From contig NZ_JAEG01000006.1 of assembly GCF_000518785.1 (NCBI RefSeq), forward strand, positions 310,001 through 374,000: a stretch of DNA of 64,000 nucleotides, read 5' to 3'. A program made the position numbers and the translations under genes. The DNA comes from Paenirhizobium selenitireducens ATCC BAA-1503 (GTDB taxonomy: Bacteria > Pseudomonadota > Alphaproteobacteria > Rhizobiales > Rhizobiaceae). Shown here piece after piece: positions 1 through 12,441 of this stretch (positions within the stretch are counted from its first letter, which is position 1; each line of letters begins with the position of its first letter). The notes beneath the pieces were generated by a model. That model ran no database searches. It was not told the DNA's origin and saw only the letters and a program-made list of their open reading frames with translations.

Positions 1-773
1 TGCGCACCGACTATTTCGACTGGCAGACCGAGCTGCCGGCCATGATCGCCGAGGTCAAGCCGGCCGTCGTCATCATCGACATCGGTGCCAATGACCGCCA
101 GCAGATGACTGGGGCTTCGGGCAAGCTGAATTTCCGCACGCCCGAATGGTTCGAGGAATATGAGCGGCGCGTGACCGCACTCGGCAAGGTGGTCACCGAC
201 GCCAAGATCCCCTTGCTGTGGGTCGGCATGCCGGCCTTTCGCCCGCAGAACATGACGGCGGACGCGCTGACGCTCAACGCCGTCTATCGTCGCGCCGTCG
301 AGCGCATCGGCGGCGAGTTCATCGATGTGTGGGAAGGCTTCGTCGACCAGGACGGCCGCTTCATCGTCACCGGCTCGGACATCAACGGCCAGCAGGTCCG
401 CCTGCGCGGCTCGGACGGCATCAACCTGACGGCCGCCGGCAAGCGCAAGCTCGCCTTCTATGTCGAGAAGTCCGCCCGCCGCCTGCTCGGCGACATGACG
501 AGCCCGGATCTCGTCAGGCTCGACGCCAGCAACCTGCCCGAATTGCTGAACCTGCCGCCGTCTGAAATGCAGAATCTGGTCAGAACCCAGCCGATCGACC
601 TGTTCGATCCGGAGCTGGACGGCGCAACCGAACTGCTCGGCGCAGCCCCCCTGCCCGTCGCCGCAATGCCGACGCCGCGTGACCAGCTGGTCAAGAACGG
701 CACCCTGCCGCCGCCGCCATCAGGCCGCGTCGACGACCTGCGTATCCTGCAGACCGGCACCATCCAGAAATGA
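1..773 (+). CDS. DUF459 (SGNH-hydrolase-like) protein, 5'-truncated by window
   Basis: About 256 C-terminal residues are visible. The frame is open to the window edge (first full codon at 3), so the true start lies upstream. The readable part begins RTDYFDWQTELP and contains VVIIDIGANDRQ, the block III-like segment of SGNH/GDSL esterases, and later DGINLTAAGKRKLA, which supplies the Asp/His-type block V region. This matches the DUF459 family, secreted or periplasmic proteins of rhizobia usually placed beside gltBD. The C-terminus after about residue 160 is Pro/Leu-rich and looks unstructured. Catalytic activity is inferred from the fold; no substrate is known. The gene is convergent with gltD. 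Confidence 0.8.
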   Translation, partial: RTDYFDWQTELPAMIAEVKPAVVIIDIGANDRQQMTGASGKLNFRTPEWFEEYERRVTALGKVVTDAKIPLLWVGMPAFRPQNMTADALTLNAVYRRAVERIGGEFIDVWEGFVDQDGRFIVTGSDINGQQVRLRGSDGINLTAAGKRKLAFYVEKSARRLLGDMTSPDLVRLDASNLPELLNLPPSEMQNLVRTQPIDLFDPELDGATELLGAAPLPVAAMPTPRDQLVKNGTLPPPPSGRVDDLRILQTGTIQK

Positions 774-794
774 AAAGGGCCGCGAACGCGGCCC
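774..794 (-). terminator. Rho-independent terminator of gltBD
   Basis: A perfect 8-bp stem (777-784 pairs with 787-794, GGGCCGCG/CGCGGCCC) is followed on the minus strand by TTTT. It lies just beyond the gltD stop and serves the minus-strand gltBD transcript. It may also act weakly on the plus strand. Confidence 0.7.
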
Positions 795-819
795 CTCCAA
801 ACTTTCGGGTTGCAGCCGC

Positions 820-2274
820 TCAGCGCGGCAGCACGCTTGCGCCCATCAGCGCCTCGTCGATCGCGCGCGCCGCCTGACGGCCCTCGCGGATCGCCCAGAC
901 CACCAGCGACTGGCCGCGGCGCACGTCGCCGGCCGTCCACAGCTTGTCGACCGAGGTCTTGTAGTCGCGATCGTTGGCGACGACGTTGGTCGAGCCGCGG
1001 CGGTCGGTGTTGAGCGTCAGCTTGCCGTCGAGTTCCTTGACGACGCTGTCGTTGAACGGTCCGCGGAAGCCGATGGCGATGAAGGCGAGATCGGCCTTGA
1101 TGATGAATTCGGAACCGGCGATCGGCTTGCGCTTGTCGTCGACCTGGCAGCACTTGACGCCGGTGAGCACGCCGTCTTCGCCGACGAATTCGAGCGTGCC
1201 GACCTGGAACTCGCGGATCGCGCCTTCGGCCTGACTGGACGATGTGCGCATCTTGGTCGCCCAGAACGGCCAGATGGCCAGCTTGTCCTCAGTTTCCGGC
1301 GGACGCGGGCGAATGTCGAGCTGGGTGACCTTCACCGCGCCCTGGCGGAAGGCAGTCCCGACGCAGTCGGACGCCGTGTCGCCACCGCCCACGACGACGA
1401 CATGCTTGCCGCCGGCGAGGATCGGGTCGGACGGCCAGCCATTGCTGTCGATGTTCTCGCGACCGACGCGGCGGTTCTGCTGCACGAGATAGGGCATTGC
1501 GTCATAGACGCCATGGAAGTCGACGCCGGGCATGCCGGCCTCGCGCGGGGTTTCCGAGCCGCCGCAGTAGAGCACGGCATCGTAATCCGCCAGCAGCTTC
1601 TCCGTCTTGACGTCGACGCCGACATTGACGCCGCAATGGAACGTGACGTTCTCGCCTTCCATCTGCTCGACGCGGCGATCGATGAAGTTCTTCTCCATCT
1701 TGAAGTCCGGAATGCCGTAGCGCAGCAGCCCGCCGGGCTTGGTCTCGCGCTCGTAGACATGCACCTCATGGCCGGCACGGCCGAGCTGCTGGGCAGCGGC
1801 CAGCCCGGACGGACCGGAACCGATGATCGCCACCTTCTTGCCGGTGTGCACGGTTGCCGGCTGCGGCACGATGAAGCCGAGCTCGTAGGCCTTGTCGGCG
1901 ATCGCCTGCTCCACCGTCTTGATGGCGACGGGCGTATCTTCGAGGTTCAGCGTGCAGGCTTCCTCGCACGGAGCCGGACAGACGCGGCCGGTGAATTCCG
2001 GGAAGTTGTTGGTCGAGTGGAGGTTGCGGATCGCCTCCTCCCACTTGTTGTTGTAGACGAGGTCGTTCCAGTCCGGGATCTGGTTGTGTACCGGGCAGCC
2101 GGTCGGACCGTGGCAGTAGGGAATGCCGCAATCCATGCAGCGCGCCGCCTGCTTGGTGACCTCGGCATCCGACATCGGGATGGTGAATTCGCGGAAGTGA
2201 CGGATGCGGTCGGACGCCGGCTGGTACTTCATGACCTGCCGGTCGATTTCCATAAAACCTGTAACCTTGCCCAT
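820..2274 (-). CDS. gltD: Glutamate synthase (NADPH) small subunit
   Basis: This 484-residue protein is the normal GltD length. GltD oxidises NADPH and passes electrons through FAD and Fe-S centres to GltB for glutamate formation from glutamine and 2-oxoglutarate. The N-terminus has the two Cys clusters CMDCGIPYCHGPTGCP and CPAPCEEAC. A FAD Rossmann motif IGSGPSGLAAAQ follows at about residue 150, and an NADPH motif VVVGGGDTASDCVG at about 280. I placed the start at the ATG at 2274 (MGKVTGF), where the family begins. A longer frame to 2340 would add 22 unconserved residues and cover the intercistronic hairpin. It lies downstream of gltB in one operon. Confidence 0.96.
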   Translation of the reverse strand: MGKVTGFMEIDRQVMKYQPASDRIRHFREFTIPMSDAEVTKQAARCMDCGIPYCHGPTGCPVHNQIPDWNDLVYNNKWEEAIRNLHSTNNFPEFTGRVCPAPCEEACTLNLEDTPVAIKTVEQAIADKAYELGFIVPQPATVHTGKKVAIIGSGPSGLAAAQQLGRAGHEVHVYERETKPGGLLRYGIPDFKMEKNFIDRRVEQMEGENVTFHCGVNVGVDVKTEKLLADYDAVLYCGGSETPREAGMPGVDFHGVYDAMPYLVQQNRRVGRENIDSNGWPSDPILAGGKHVVVVGGGDTASDCVGTAFRQGAVKVTQLDIRPRPPETEDKLAIWPFWATKMRTSSSQAEGAIREFQVGTLEFVGEDGVLTGVKCCQVDDKRKPIAGSEFIIKADLAFIAIGFRGPFNDSVVKELDGKLTLNTDRRGSTNVVANDRDYKTSVDKLWTAGDVRRGQSLVVWAIREGRQAARAIDEALMGASVLPR

Positions 2275-2328
2275 ATTCTGGATCCTGCTCAATATCTCGT
2301 GGACGGCACGCTCGCGTGCCCGAAGGGT

Positions 2329-2352
2329 GTCCCGCCGCATGACCGGCGGGAC
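2329..2352 (-). promoter_or_regulatory. Intercistronic hairpin between gltB and gltD
   Basis: A perfect 9-bp stem (2329-2337 with 2344-2352) and 6-nt loop sit between the gltB stop and the gltD start. No U-run follows, so it is more likely an mRNA-stability or processing element than a terminator. Confidence 0.45.
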
Positions 2353-2367
2353 GGCTTCGAAAGGCGG

Positions 2368-7089
<4,722 letters not shown>

Positions 7090-7508
7090 TGCCTTCCCTC
7101 CATTTGCGTCCCGGAGCCGGGGTTCATTCCCGCCAGAACCGCTGGCGTCGACGCCGGCGCAGCCGCTGCATTCTGGAGAGAAAAGCTCTCACCATCATGA
7201 CAAGCGAACCGAACCGGCTCAGGATCTTCCAATTAGGTCAATTACTCTGACCTATTTTCCATTTTTCTATGACAGAAAGCGCATGCCGGCGCAAGGCGGC
7301 TCGGCAAAAAATTAACGGGCACGGGAGCTGTTTGTTTCACGTTCAGGCCAGTCCGCGTAATTTAATTACTTCACAGAGAAAAATTCGCCCCGGTTGTTGC
7401 GCGCACGTATAATTCCACATCGGTCCGCCGCGGAATGGATTGATCGGGCCGTCGAAATCCCTAATCTGCCGATCACCGATTTCACCCTTCGCAAACGGAA
7501 TCCCTGCC
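7090..7508. other. Divergent gltB / ltaE regulatory region
   Basis: This 419-bp region has no gene and is locally AT-rich around 7225-7380. It contains an inverted repeat TAGGTCA-N7-TGACCTA at 7234-7254, about 145 bp upstream of gltB. It also contains a 13-bp palindrome GTAATTTAATTAC at 7357-7369, about 140 bp upstream of ltaE. I see no strong sigma-70 promoter. An operator role for the two palindromes is inferred from position. Confidence 0.5.
7234..7254. promoter_or_regulatory. Inverted repeat, candidate operator for gltBD
   Basis: Seven-bp perfect arms TAGGTCA and TGACCTA are separated by 7 bp in an AT-rich stretch upstream of gltB. The geometry suits a dimeric regulator. No specific family can be assigned from the sequence. 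Confidence 0.4.
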
Positions 7509-8558
7509 ATGTTCTTCGCCTCCGACAACTGGGCCGGCGCCCATCCGAAGATTGCCGAAAGCCTCGCGCGCGAAGCGGCCGGCTACGCCGCCGCTTACGG
7601 CACCAGCGACCTCGACCGGCGCATGGAAGAGCGCTTCAACGACCTGTTCCAGCGCGAGGTCGCCGTCTTCTTCGTCGGCACCGGCACGGCCGCCAATTCG
7701 CTGGCGCTGGCCGCAGTGGCAAAACCCGGTGGCGTCACCTTCTGCCATTCCGAGGCCCATGTCACGGCCGACGAATGCGGCGCGCCGGAATTCCTCACCG
7801 GCGCCTGCCGGCTCCATGCCGTGCATGGCCCGGGCGGCAAGATGGACAAGGACGCACTCTCCGCCGCGATCGGCCGATACCCGCCCGGTGCCGTGCACCA
7901 GGGACGCCCGATGGCCGTCACGCTGACCCAGGCGACGGAATCGGGCACGGTCTATTCGCTCGACGAAATCGAGGCGATCGGCGCCGTCGCACGCACCAAC
8001 AATCTGCCGCTACACATGGACGGCGCCCGCTTCGCCAATGCGCTCGTCGCCCTCGACGCCAGCCCCGCCGACATGACCTGGAAGCGCGGCGTTGACATCC
8101 TGTCCTTCGGCGCCACGAAGAACGGCTGCTGGTGCGCCGAGGCGATCATCTTCCTGAAGCCCGAACTGGCAACCGAAATGCCGTTCATCCGCAAGCGCTC
8201 GGCCCAGCTCTTCTCCAAGACGCGTTTCATCTCGGCCCAGCTCGAGGCCTATCTCGAGGGCGGTCTCTGGCTTGAGCTGGCCCGCAACGCCAATGCCACG
8301 GCCGACCGCCTGCGCGCCGGCATCGGCGCGGCATCGAAAAGCCGGCTCGCCTGGAACACCACGACCAACGAGGTGTTTGCGGTCCTCACCAAGGATGCAG
8401 CGGCCCTGGCGGAAAGCCGTGGCGCAAAGTTCTACGACTGGCCCGTGCCGGCGGAAACCCCGGACCTGCTGCAGGACAACGAAATGCTGATCCGCCTGGT
8501 GACGAGCTTTGCCACCACGGAAGACGACGTCGACCGTTTCCTCGACGTGCTGGCCTGA
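7509..8558 (+). CDS. ltaE: Low-specificity L-threonine aldolase (PLP-dependent)
   Basis: The 349-residue protein belongs to fold-type I beta-eliminating lyases that split L-threonine or L-allo-threonine into glycine and acetaldehyde. It starts MFFASDNWAGAHP, the usual beginning of the alphaproteobacterial family, with the PLP-contacting segment ASDNWAGAHP. The lysine that forms the Schiff base is in SFGATKNG, and the substrate/PLP segment LHMDGARFANA is present. The ATG at 7509 was preferred to one at 7440, which would add 23 unrelated residues. It is monocistronic, divergent from gltB and followed by a strong terminator. Confidence 0.93.
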   Translation: MFFASDNWAGAHPKIAESLAREAAGYAAAYGTSDLDRRMEERFNDLFQREVAVFFVGTGTAANSLALAAVAKPGGVTFCHSEAHVTADECGAPEFLTGACRLHAVHGPGGKMDKDALSAAIGRYPPGAVHQGRPMAVTLTQATESGTVYSLDEIEAIGAVARTNNLPLHMDGARFANALVALDASPADMTWKRGVDILSFGATKNGCWCAEAIIFLKPELATEMPFIRKRSAQLFSKTRFISAQLEAYLEGGLWLELARNANATADRLRAGIGAASKSRLAWNTTTNEVFAVLTKDAAALAESRGAKFYDWPVPAETPDLLQDNEMLIRLVTSFATTEDDVDRFLDVLA

Positions 8559-8584
8559 CGTCCGAACCTGAGCGACAGCCATGA

Positions 8585-8620
8585 AAAAGGGCGGCACCCC
8601 ATGCGGGGAGCCGCCCTTTT
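8585..8620. terminator. Bidirectional Rho-independent terminator
   Basis: A long stem AAAAGGGCGGC / GCCGCCCTTTT (8585-8595 with 8610-8620) with an inner ACCCC/GGGGA-type extension and ATGC loop ends in T-runs on both strands. It separates the convergent ltaE and hsp20 genes and can serve both. Confidence 0.88.
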
Positions 8621-8641
8621 CAATTCTAACCGGCGCCTGGA

Positions 8642-9109
8642 TCAGGCGACGCGGGCCTCGATGGCCTTCGGTGCGTTGCCGGCCTCGGCGCTGATCGAAA
8701 TCCGGCGCGGCTTCATGGCCTCCGGAATGTTGCGCAGAAGGTCGATGTGGAGCAGGCCGTTCTTCAGCGAGGCGCTCTGTACTTCCACATGGTCGGCAAG
8801 CTGGAAGCGGCGCTCGAAGGCGCGCTTGGCGATGCCGCGGTAGAGGAACTCGCTCTGCTCGACCTTGTCTTCCTCGGCCTTTTCGCCCTTCACGGTCAGC
8901 ACCTGGGCATGGGCTTCGATCGACAACTCGGTTTCACCGAAGCCGGCGACCGCCATGGTGATGCGGTAGGTGGTCTCGCCCGTGCGTTCGATATTGTAAG
9001 GCGGATAGGTCTGGGCCTGCTCCGGCTGGCCGAGACTGTCCAGCATGGTGAACAGGCGGTCGAAACCGACGGTGGAGCGGTAGAGGGGGGAAAAATCGAC
9101 GTGACGCAT
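8642..9109 (-). CDS. Small heat-shock protein, Hsp20/IbpA family
   Basis: The protein has 155 residues. An alpha-crystallin domain spans about residues 35-130, with the start YPPYNIERTGE, the core ITMAVAGFGETEL and the motif RGIAKRAFERRFQLADHVEV. It holds unfolding proteins in a refoldable state in the cytoplasm. The start at 9109 is set by a perfect Shine-Dalgarno AAGGAGG seven bases upstream. A frame extension to 9265 would cover the leader and promoter. The 5' leader looks like a ROSE thermometer and the promoter matches RpoH, so both transcription and translation should be heat-induced. Confidence 0.94.
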   Translation of the reverse strand: MRHVDFSPLYRSTVGFDRLFTMLDSLGQPEQAQTYPPYNIERTGETTYRITMAVAGFGETELSIEAHAQVLTVKGEKAEEDKVEQSEFLYRGIAKRAFERRFQLADHVEVQSASLKNGLLHIDLLRNIPEAMKPRRISISAEAGNAPKAIEARVA

Positions 9110-9205
9110 GATGTCCTCCTTGAAGCGACGTTTTGCGGTTTTCTCGTCCGGCGCCCCGTGACCGGCGGCGGCGGAATGGCTTGCGATCCCTTGTTGGCGA
9201 CCACA
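9110..9205 (-). ncRNA. Candidate ROSE-type RNA thermometer in hsp20 5' UTR
   Basis: Immediately before hsp20 the minus-strand RNA reads GUCGCUUCAAGGAGGAC. It folds as GUC / bulged G / CUU - loop CAAG - GAG / GAC, so the Shine-Dalgarno is paired. The UCGCU block fits the conserved U(U/C)GCU anti-SD motif of rhizobial ROSE elements, which also have one unpaired G opposite the SD. Upstream GC-rich hairpins (about 9155-9185) could be the accessory stems. The leader is about 95 nt from the inferred start of transcription, as in known ROSE leaders. Confidence 0.7.
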
Positions 9206-9212
9206 GGAAAAA

Positions 9213-9241
9213 AGATGGGAACCGCGCAATTCGAATTCAAG
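9213..9241 (-). promoter_or_regulatory. RpoH (sigma-32)-type promoter of hsp20
   Basis: On the minus strand, CTTGAA (9236-9241) is followed after 15 bp by TCCCATCT (9213-9220). This closely matches the heat-shock consensus CTTGAA-N(13-17)-CCCCATNT. Transcription would start near 9206. Confidence 0.75.
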
Positions 9242-9315
9242 GCCGTCAGCGGACGATGAATTCAACGTGAACGGACGGTTCAGCGGCAGTTCAATGCCCG
9301 GGCGCTAGAACGTCA

Positions 9316-9419
9316 CCATCGGATGTCTCACCCCGATGGCCGGAAGAAAACGTCCCTTCCCTTCCGGTCGCCTTTCGCCGGAACCGCGCCCGTGTCCCTC
9401 ATGCGGTTCCGGCTTTTTT
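9316..9419 (+). ncRNA. Candidate small RNA: three hairpins ending in an intrinsic terminator
   Basis: Three perfect stems lie in tandem: CCATCGG/CCGATGG (9316-9322/9333-9339), CCGGAAG/CTTCCGG (9340-9346/9361-9367), and an 11-bp stem GCCGGAACCGC/GCGGTTCCGGC (9377-9387/9403-9413) followed by TTTTTT (9414-9419). The loops are pyrimidine-rich (TCTCACC, TCCCTTCC, TGTCCCTC), like the anti-Shine-Dalgarno loops of trans-acting rhizobial sRNAs. The downstream hydrolase has its own promoter-like site after the terminator, so a leader role is less likely. I could not find a convincing promoter for the RNA; its 5' end is approximate. I did not recognise the family. Confidence 0.6.
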
Positions 9420-9421
9420 CT

Positions 9422-9449
9422 TTGACCTCGCCCGGCCTTCGTCCTATCC
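9422..9449 (+). promoter_or_regulatory. Sigma-70-like promoter of the alpha/beta hydrolase gene
   Basis: TTGACC (9422-9427), a 16-bp spacer and CTATCC (9444-9449) lie directly after the sRNA terminator and about 50 bp before the hydrolase start. Confidence 0.5.
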
Positions 9450-9499
9450 GATTGTGTGAAGGGGCGGTTGCGCCCGCGCACGATTCGGTGAATGCGAGC

Positions 9500-10489
9500 A
9501 TGGACCCCATCCTACACGCCACCCCCGGCAATCTGATCCCCGGCACCCCCATCATCGGCTTCTTCACCGGCCATCGCGGCGTCAAGCTGCGCTATGCGGT
9601 CTTCCGCTCCGATGCTTCGGTCGCCAAGGGCACGGTGGTTCTCCTGCACGGACGCAACGAAGCGATCGAGAAGTATTTCGAGACCATTCGTGACCTGAAT
9701 GCCCGCGGTCTCTGGGTTGCGACCTTCGATTTTCGCGGCCAGGGCGGATCGCAGCGCCTGCTGAAGAACCCCCGCAAGGGCCACGTCCATCGCTTTTCAG
9801 ACTATGTCCGGGACCTGGAGCTCTTCATCGAGCATATCGTCCTGCCCGATACCCGCCTGCCCTTCTTCCTGCTGGCGCATTCGACCGGCGGTCTGATCGC
9901 ACTGTCCGCCGCCCCGAGGCTGGCAAACCGCATCGACCGCATGGTGCTTCTCGCTCCCTTCGTCGGGCTCGGCGGGCAGAAGCTGTCGCCGAAGAACATT
10001 CACAGGATTTCGCGGCTTGCCACCTTCACCGGCCTCGGGCGCATCTGCCTGACCTCGGACGATCCGACGAAACCCTATGACGACAACCCGCTCACCTCGG
10101 ACCAGCAACGCTACCAGCGCAATGTCGACATCCTGACGGCGCATCCGCATCTGGCGCTGGGGCCGCCGACGGCGCGCTGGCTCTACGAGGCGCAGGAAAC
10201 GATCAGGCAAGTCTCGTCGCCGAAACATCTCGCCTCGATCACCGTGCCGACCGTGATCGTCGCACCGGGCAACGATCCCATCGTACCCTTTGCCTATCAG
10301 GAGAAGCTGTCGCAGTATTTCCGCGCCGCACAACTGGTGCCGGTGCCGGGCAGCCGTCACGAAATCCTGCAGGAGCGCGATCGTTTCCGCGCCCAGGCGC
10401 TCGCCGCCGTCGACGCCTTCATCCCCGGCGGAGACCCGGAGCCGGAAACCGGCAATGCACCCGCCCTTCCCAAATTTTCCGAGGACTGA
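9500..10489 (+). CDS. Alpha/beta hydrolase, lysophospholipase/monoacylglycerol lipase-like
   Basis: The 329-residue cytoplasmic protein fits the serine aminopeptidase S33 / PldB (Hydrolase_4) family. Motifs in order are VVLLHGRNE (oxyanion loop), a nucleophile elbow AHSTGG with the catalytic Ser, an Asp in VAPGNDPIVP, and the His in PGSRHEIL. The family hydrolyses lysophospholipids or monoacylglycerols; the true substrate is unknown. The start is uncertain: I used the ATG at 9500, with an in-frame GTG at 9488 possible. A longer frame from 9323 is rejected because it would run through the sRNA terminator. It is convergent with hisN, 20 bp apart. Confidence 0.85.
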   Translation: MDPILHATPGNLIPGTPIIGFFTGHRGVKLRYAVFRSDASVAKGTVVLLHGRNEAIEKYFETIRDLNARGLWVATFDFRGQGGSQRLLKNPRKGHVHRFSDYVRDLELFIEHIVLPDTRLPFFLLAHSTGGLIALSAAPRLANRIDRMVLLAPFVGLGGQKLSPKNIHRISRLATFTGLGRICLTSDDPTKPYDDNPLTSDQQRYQRNVDILTAHPHLALGPPTARWLYEAQETIRQVSSPKHLASITVPTVIVAPGNDPIVPFAYQEKLSQYFRAAQLVPVPGSRHEILQERDRFRAQALAAVDAFIPGGDPEPETGNAPALPKFSED

Positions 10490-10509
10490 CGGGCCTTGAG
10501 CGTGACGTC

Positions 10510-11286
10510 TTAGTTGTCGCGGAGCATGTCCAGCGCCTGCGCATGGAGCGCGGCACTGCCGGCAGCCACGACGCAGCCGCCGCCCTCGGGACGTCCGCCG
10601 TCCCAGGTGGTGATCTTGCCGCCCGCCTGTTCGATCAGCGGGATCAGCGCGCCGACGTCGTAGGGCTTGAGCACGGTCTCGATGACGAGATCGACATGGC
10701 CGGCAGCGAGAAGCGCATAGGCATAGCAGTCGATGCCGTAGCGGAAGAGCTTCACACGGTCCTGCACCGCCTGGAACTTGGCGATTTCCGCACCCTTGAA
10801 CAGGTGCGGCGAGGTGGTGAAGAGGATCGCATTATCGATGCCGCCGCAGTCGCGCGTGCGGATCTGCCGCTCCCCGTCCGGGCCGCTGTACCAGGAGCGC
10901 TCGCCGTCGGCGAAATAGCGTTCGCCGGTGAACGGCTGGTCCATCAGCCCCATGACGGAGCGGCCCTTTTCCTGAAAACCGATCAGCGTTCCCCAGACCG
11001 GCACGCCGGAGATGAAGGCGCGCGTCCCGTCGATCGGATCGATCACCCAGACGTGGTCGCGGTCGGTGCCGATGTCCGCATGTTCCTCGCCGAGTATGCC
11101 GTGATCGGGATATTCCGCCTCGATCAGGGTACGAATCGCCGCCTCTGCCGCCTGGTCGCCCTCGGTGACCGGATCGAAACCGCCCTGCTCCTTGTTGGAG
11201 ATGCTGAGAGGCGAACGGAACCGCGGCAAGGTTTCGGCCTTGGCGGCTTCGGCGAGACGATTGAAGAAACTGCGATCGGGACGCAT
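10510..11286 (-). CDS. hisN: Histidinol-phosphatase, inositol-monophosphatase family
   Basis: This 258-residue protein hydrolyses L-histidinol phosphate, the penultimate histidine step, in bacteria lacking HisB/HisJ phosphatases; inositol monophosphatase activity is an alternative. Li/Mg-dependent phosphatase motifs are complete: DPVTEGD, GEEH, WVIDPIDGTRAFISG (metal-binding DPIDGT) and KPYDVGALIPLIEQAGG near the C-terminus. It is monocistronic. The MmgR/suhB-type sRNA starts about 180 bp upstream on the other strand. Confidence 0.88.
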   Translation of the reverse strand: MRPDRSFFNRLAEAAKAETLPRFRSPLSISNKEQGGFDPVTEGDQAAEAAIRTLIEAEYPDHGILGEEHADIGTDRDHVWVIDPIDGTRAFISGVPVWGTLIGFQEKGRSVMGLMDQPFTGERYFADGERSWYSGPDGERQIRTRDCGGIDNAILFTTSPHLFKGAEIAKFQAVQDRVKLFRYGIDCYAYALLAAGHVDLVIETVLKPYDVGALIPLIEQAGGKITTWDGGRPEGGGCVVAAGSAALHAQALDMLRDN

Positions 11287-11429
11287 CGGCTTTTCCGCTG
11301 GCTGGAAATGGATCGGACCAGCGTTCTCTTAAAGCAGTTTCGCCGATTTGCAATCGCCGGAGGCACCGCGGCCCCTCGGCACGAATTGCGTAAAAAAGCG
11401 CCACGCTCAAAAAAGTGACTATTGACGCC

Positions 11430-11458
11430 TTGACGGTTGTGCGCTGCAACAATAATAT
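11430..11458 (+). promoter_or_regulatory. Sigma-70 promoter of the MmgR-like sRNA
   Basis: TTGACG (11430-11435), 17 bp and TAATAT (11453-11458) predict a start at about 11465, which gives a 78-nt transcript to the terminator. Confidence 0.75.
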
Positions 11459-11464
11459 GACTTT

Positions 11465-11542
11465 GCAGTCTCCGGACTGTAAATACCCTCCTTGGGTGTT
11501 TCCTCCCTAGACTTAGCCGCGCCAATGGCGCGGTTTTTTTTT
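11465..11542 (+). ncRNA. mmgR: MmgR-like trans-acting sRNA (alpha-r8 / Rfam suhB family)
   Basis: The 78-nt RNA has a hairpin CAGTC-TCCG-GACTG (11466-11479), a short hairpin ACCC-TCCTT-GGGT (11485-11497), the single-stranded 10-mer TTTCCTCCCT (11499-11508) and a terminator CCGCGCC-AAT-GGCGCGG plus T9 (11517-11542). As I recall the family, the UUUCCUCCCU 10-mer and this architecture are the signature of alpha-r8 RNAs, and the S. meliloti member MmgR is about 77 nt and limits polyhydroxybutyrate accumulation. The adjacent hisN (inositol monophosphatase/suhB-type) fits the Rfam family name. Its targets here are unknown. Confidence 0.85.
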
Positions 11543-11556
11543 GACCTGCGGGAAGT

Positions 11557-12441
11557 CTACTCGGCGGCCAGCGCCGCATCGCCGGAGTAATCGGCAACGA
11601 ATTCAGCCATTTGCTGCATGAAGACGGCGATTGAGCCCGCCAGCGCGCCGAAATCGCCGCGCTTCGCCAGCGTCGTTTCATCGACATAGAGCGAGCGGTT
11701 CACCTCGATCTGCAGCGCATGCAGGCCGCGGGCCGGACGGCCATAGTGTTCGGTGATGAATCCGCCGGCATAGGGCTTGTTGCGCACGGCGGCGAAGCCC
11801 AGCCCTTCGAGAAACTCCTGCGCGGCGTGGGAGAGCTCGGCCGAGGCGCTGGTGCCGTAGCGATCGCCGATGATGAAGTCGGGCCGGATGCTGCTGCCCG
11901 CGACGCGGATATTGCCCGGCATCGAATGGCAGTCGATCAGCACACCGAAGCCGAATCGCGCATGGGTACGCGCGATCAGTTTCCGCAGGCAGGCATGGTA
12001 GGGCTTGTAGATCGCCTCGATGCGTTCGAGCGCTTCGGCCACCGGCAACCGCTTCGCATAGATCTCGACGTTCTCGGCGACGATGCGGGGAATGGTGCCG
12101 AGCCCGCCGGCGACGCGCACGGAATTGATGTTGGCAAAGGGCGGCACCGCGTCGGAGAACATGCGCGGGTCGAGTTCGTAGGGCTCGCGATTGACGTCGA
12201 CGAAGGCGCGCGGGAAATGCGCAAGCAGCAGAGGCGCGCCGAAATCCGGCGCGGCGCCGAAAAGCTCGTCGACGTAATGGTCCTCGGAGCGGCGGATGGC
12301 GAGACCGTCGAGGCGCGACTGATCGAGGAAACCGGGGGAGTAGCGGCGCCCGCTATGCGGCGAGTTGTAGACGAAGGGGATGGACTGCGTTTCCGGCTCG
12401 CGCACCTCGAACAGCTCGAAATCGCCTGTCATCCCGTTCAC
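11557..12441 (-). CDS. N-formylglutamate amidohydrolase family protein
   Basis: The 294-residue protein belongs to family PF05013, which releases formate and glutamate from N-formylglutamate. Motifs are YNSPHSGRRY near the N-terminus, VDVNREPYELD, the metal-binding LIDCHSMPG and TEHYGRP. It starts with GTG at 12441, a few bases after AGAGGA; an ATG three codons on is possible. No hut genes adjoin it, so histidine degradation is not implied by context. The gene is divergent from cpdR (190-bp gap) and convergent with the MmgR-like sRNA. Confidence 0.85.
   Translation of the reverse strand: MNGMTGDFELFEVREPETQSIPFVYNSPHSGRRYSPGFLDQSRLDGLAIRRSEDHYVDELFGAAPDFGAPLLLAHFPRAFVDVNREPYELDPRMFSDAVPPFANINSVRVAGGLGTIPRIVAENVEIYAKRLPVAEALERIEAIYKPYHACLRKLIARTHARFGFGVLIDCHSMPGNIRVAGSSIRPDFIIGDRYGTSASAELSHAAQEFLEGLGFAAVRNKPYAGGFITEHYGRPARGLHALQIEVNRSLYVDETTLAKRGDFGALAGSIAVFMQQMAEFVADYSGDAALAAE

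Noticed and set aside
9323..9499. Extended N-terminus for the alpha/beta hydrolase
   Set aside because: The extension runs through a strong intrinsic terminator and the sRNA stems, and is Pro/Arg-rich and unlike the family.
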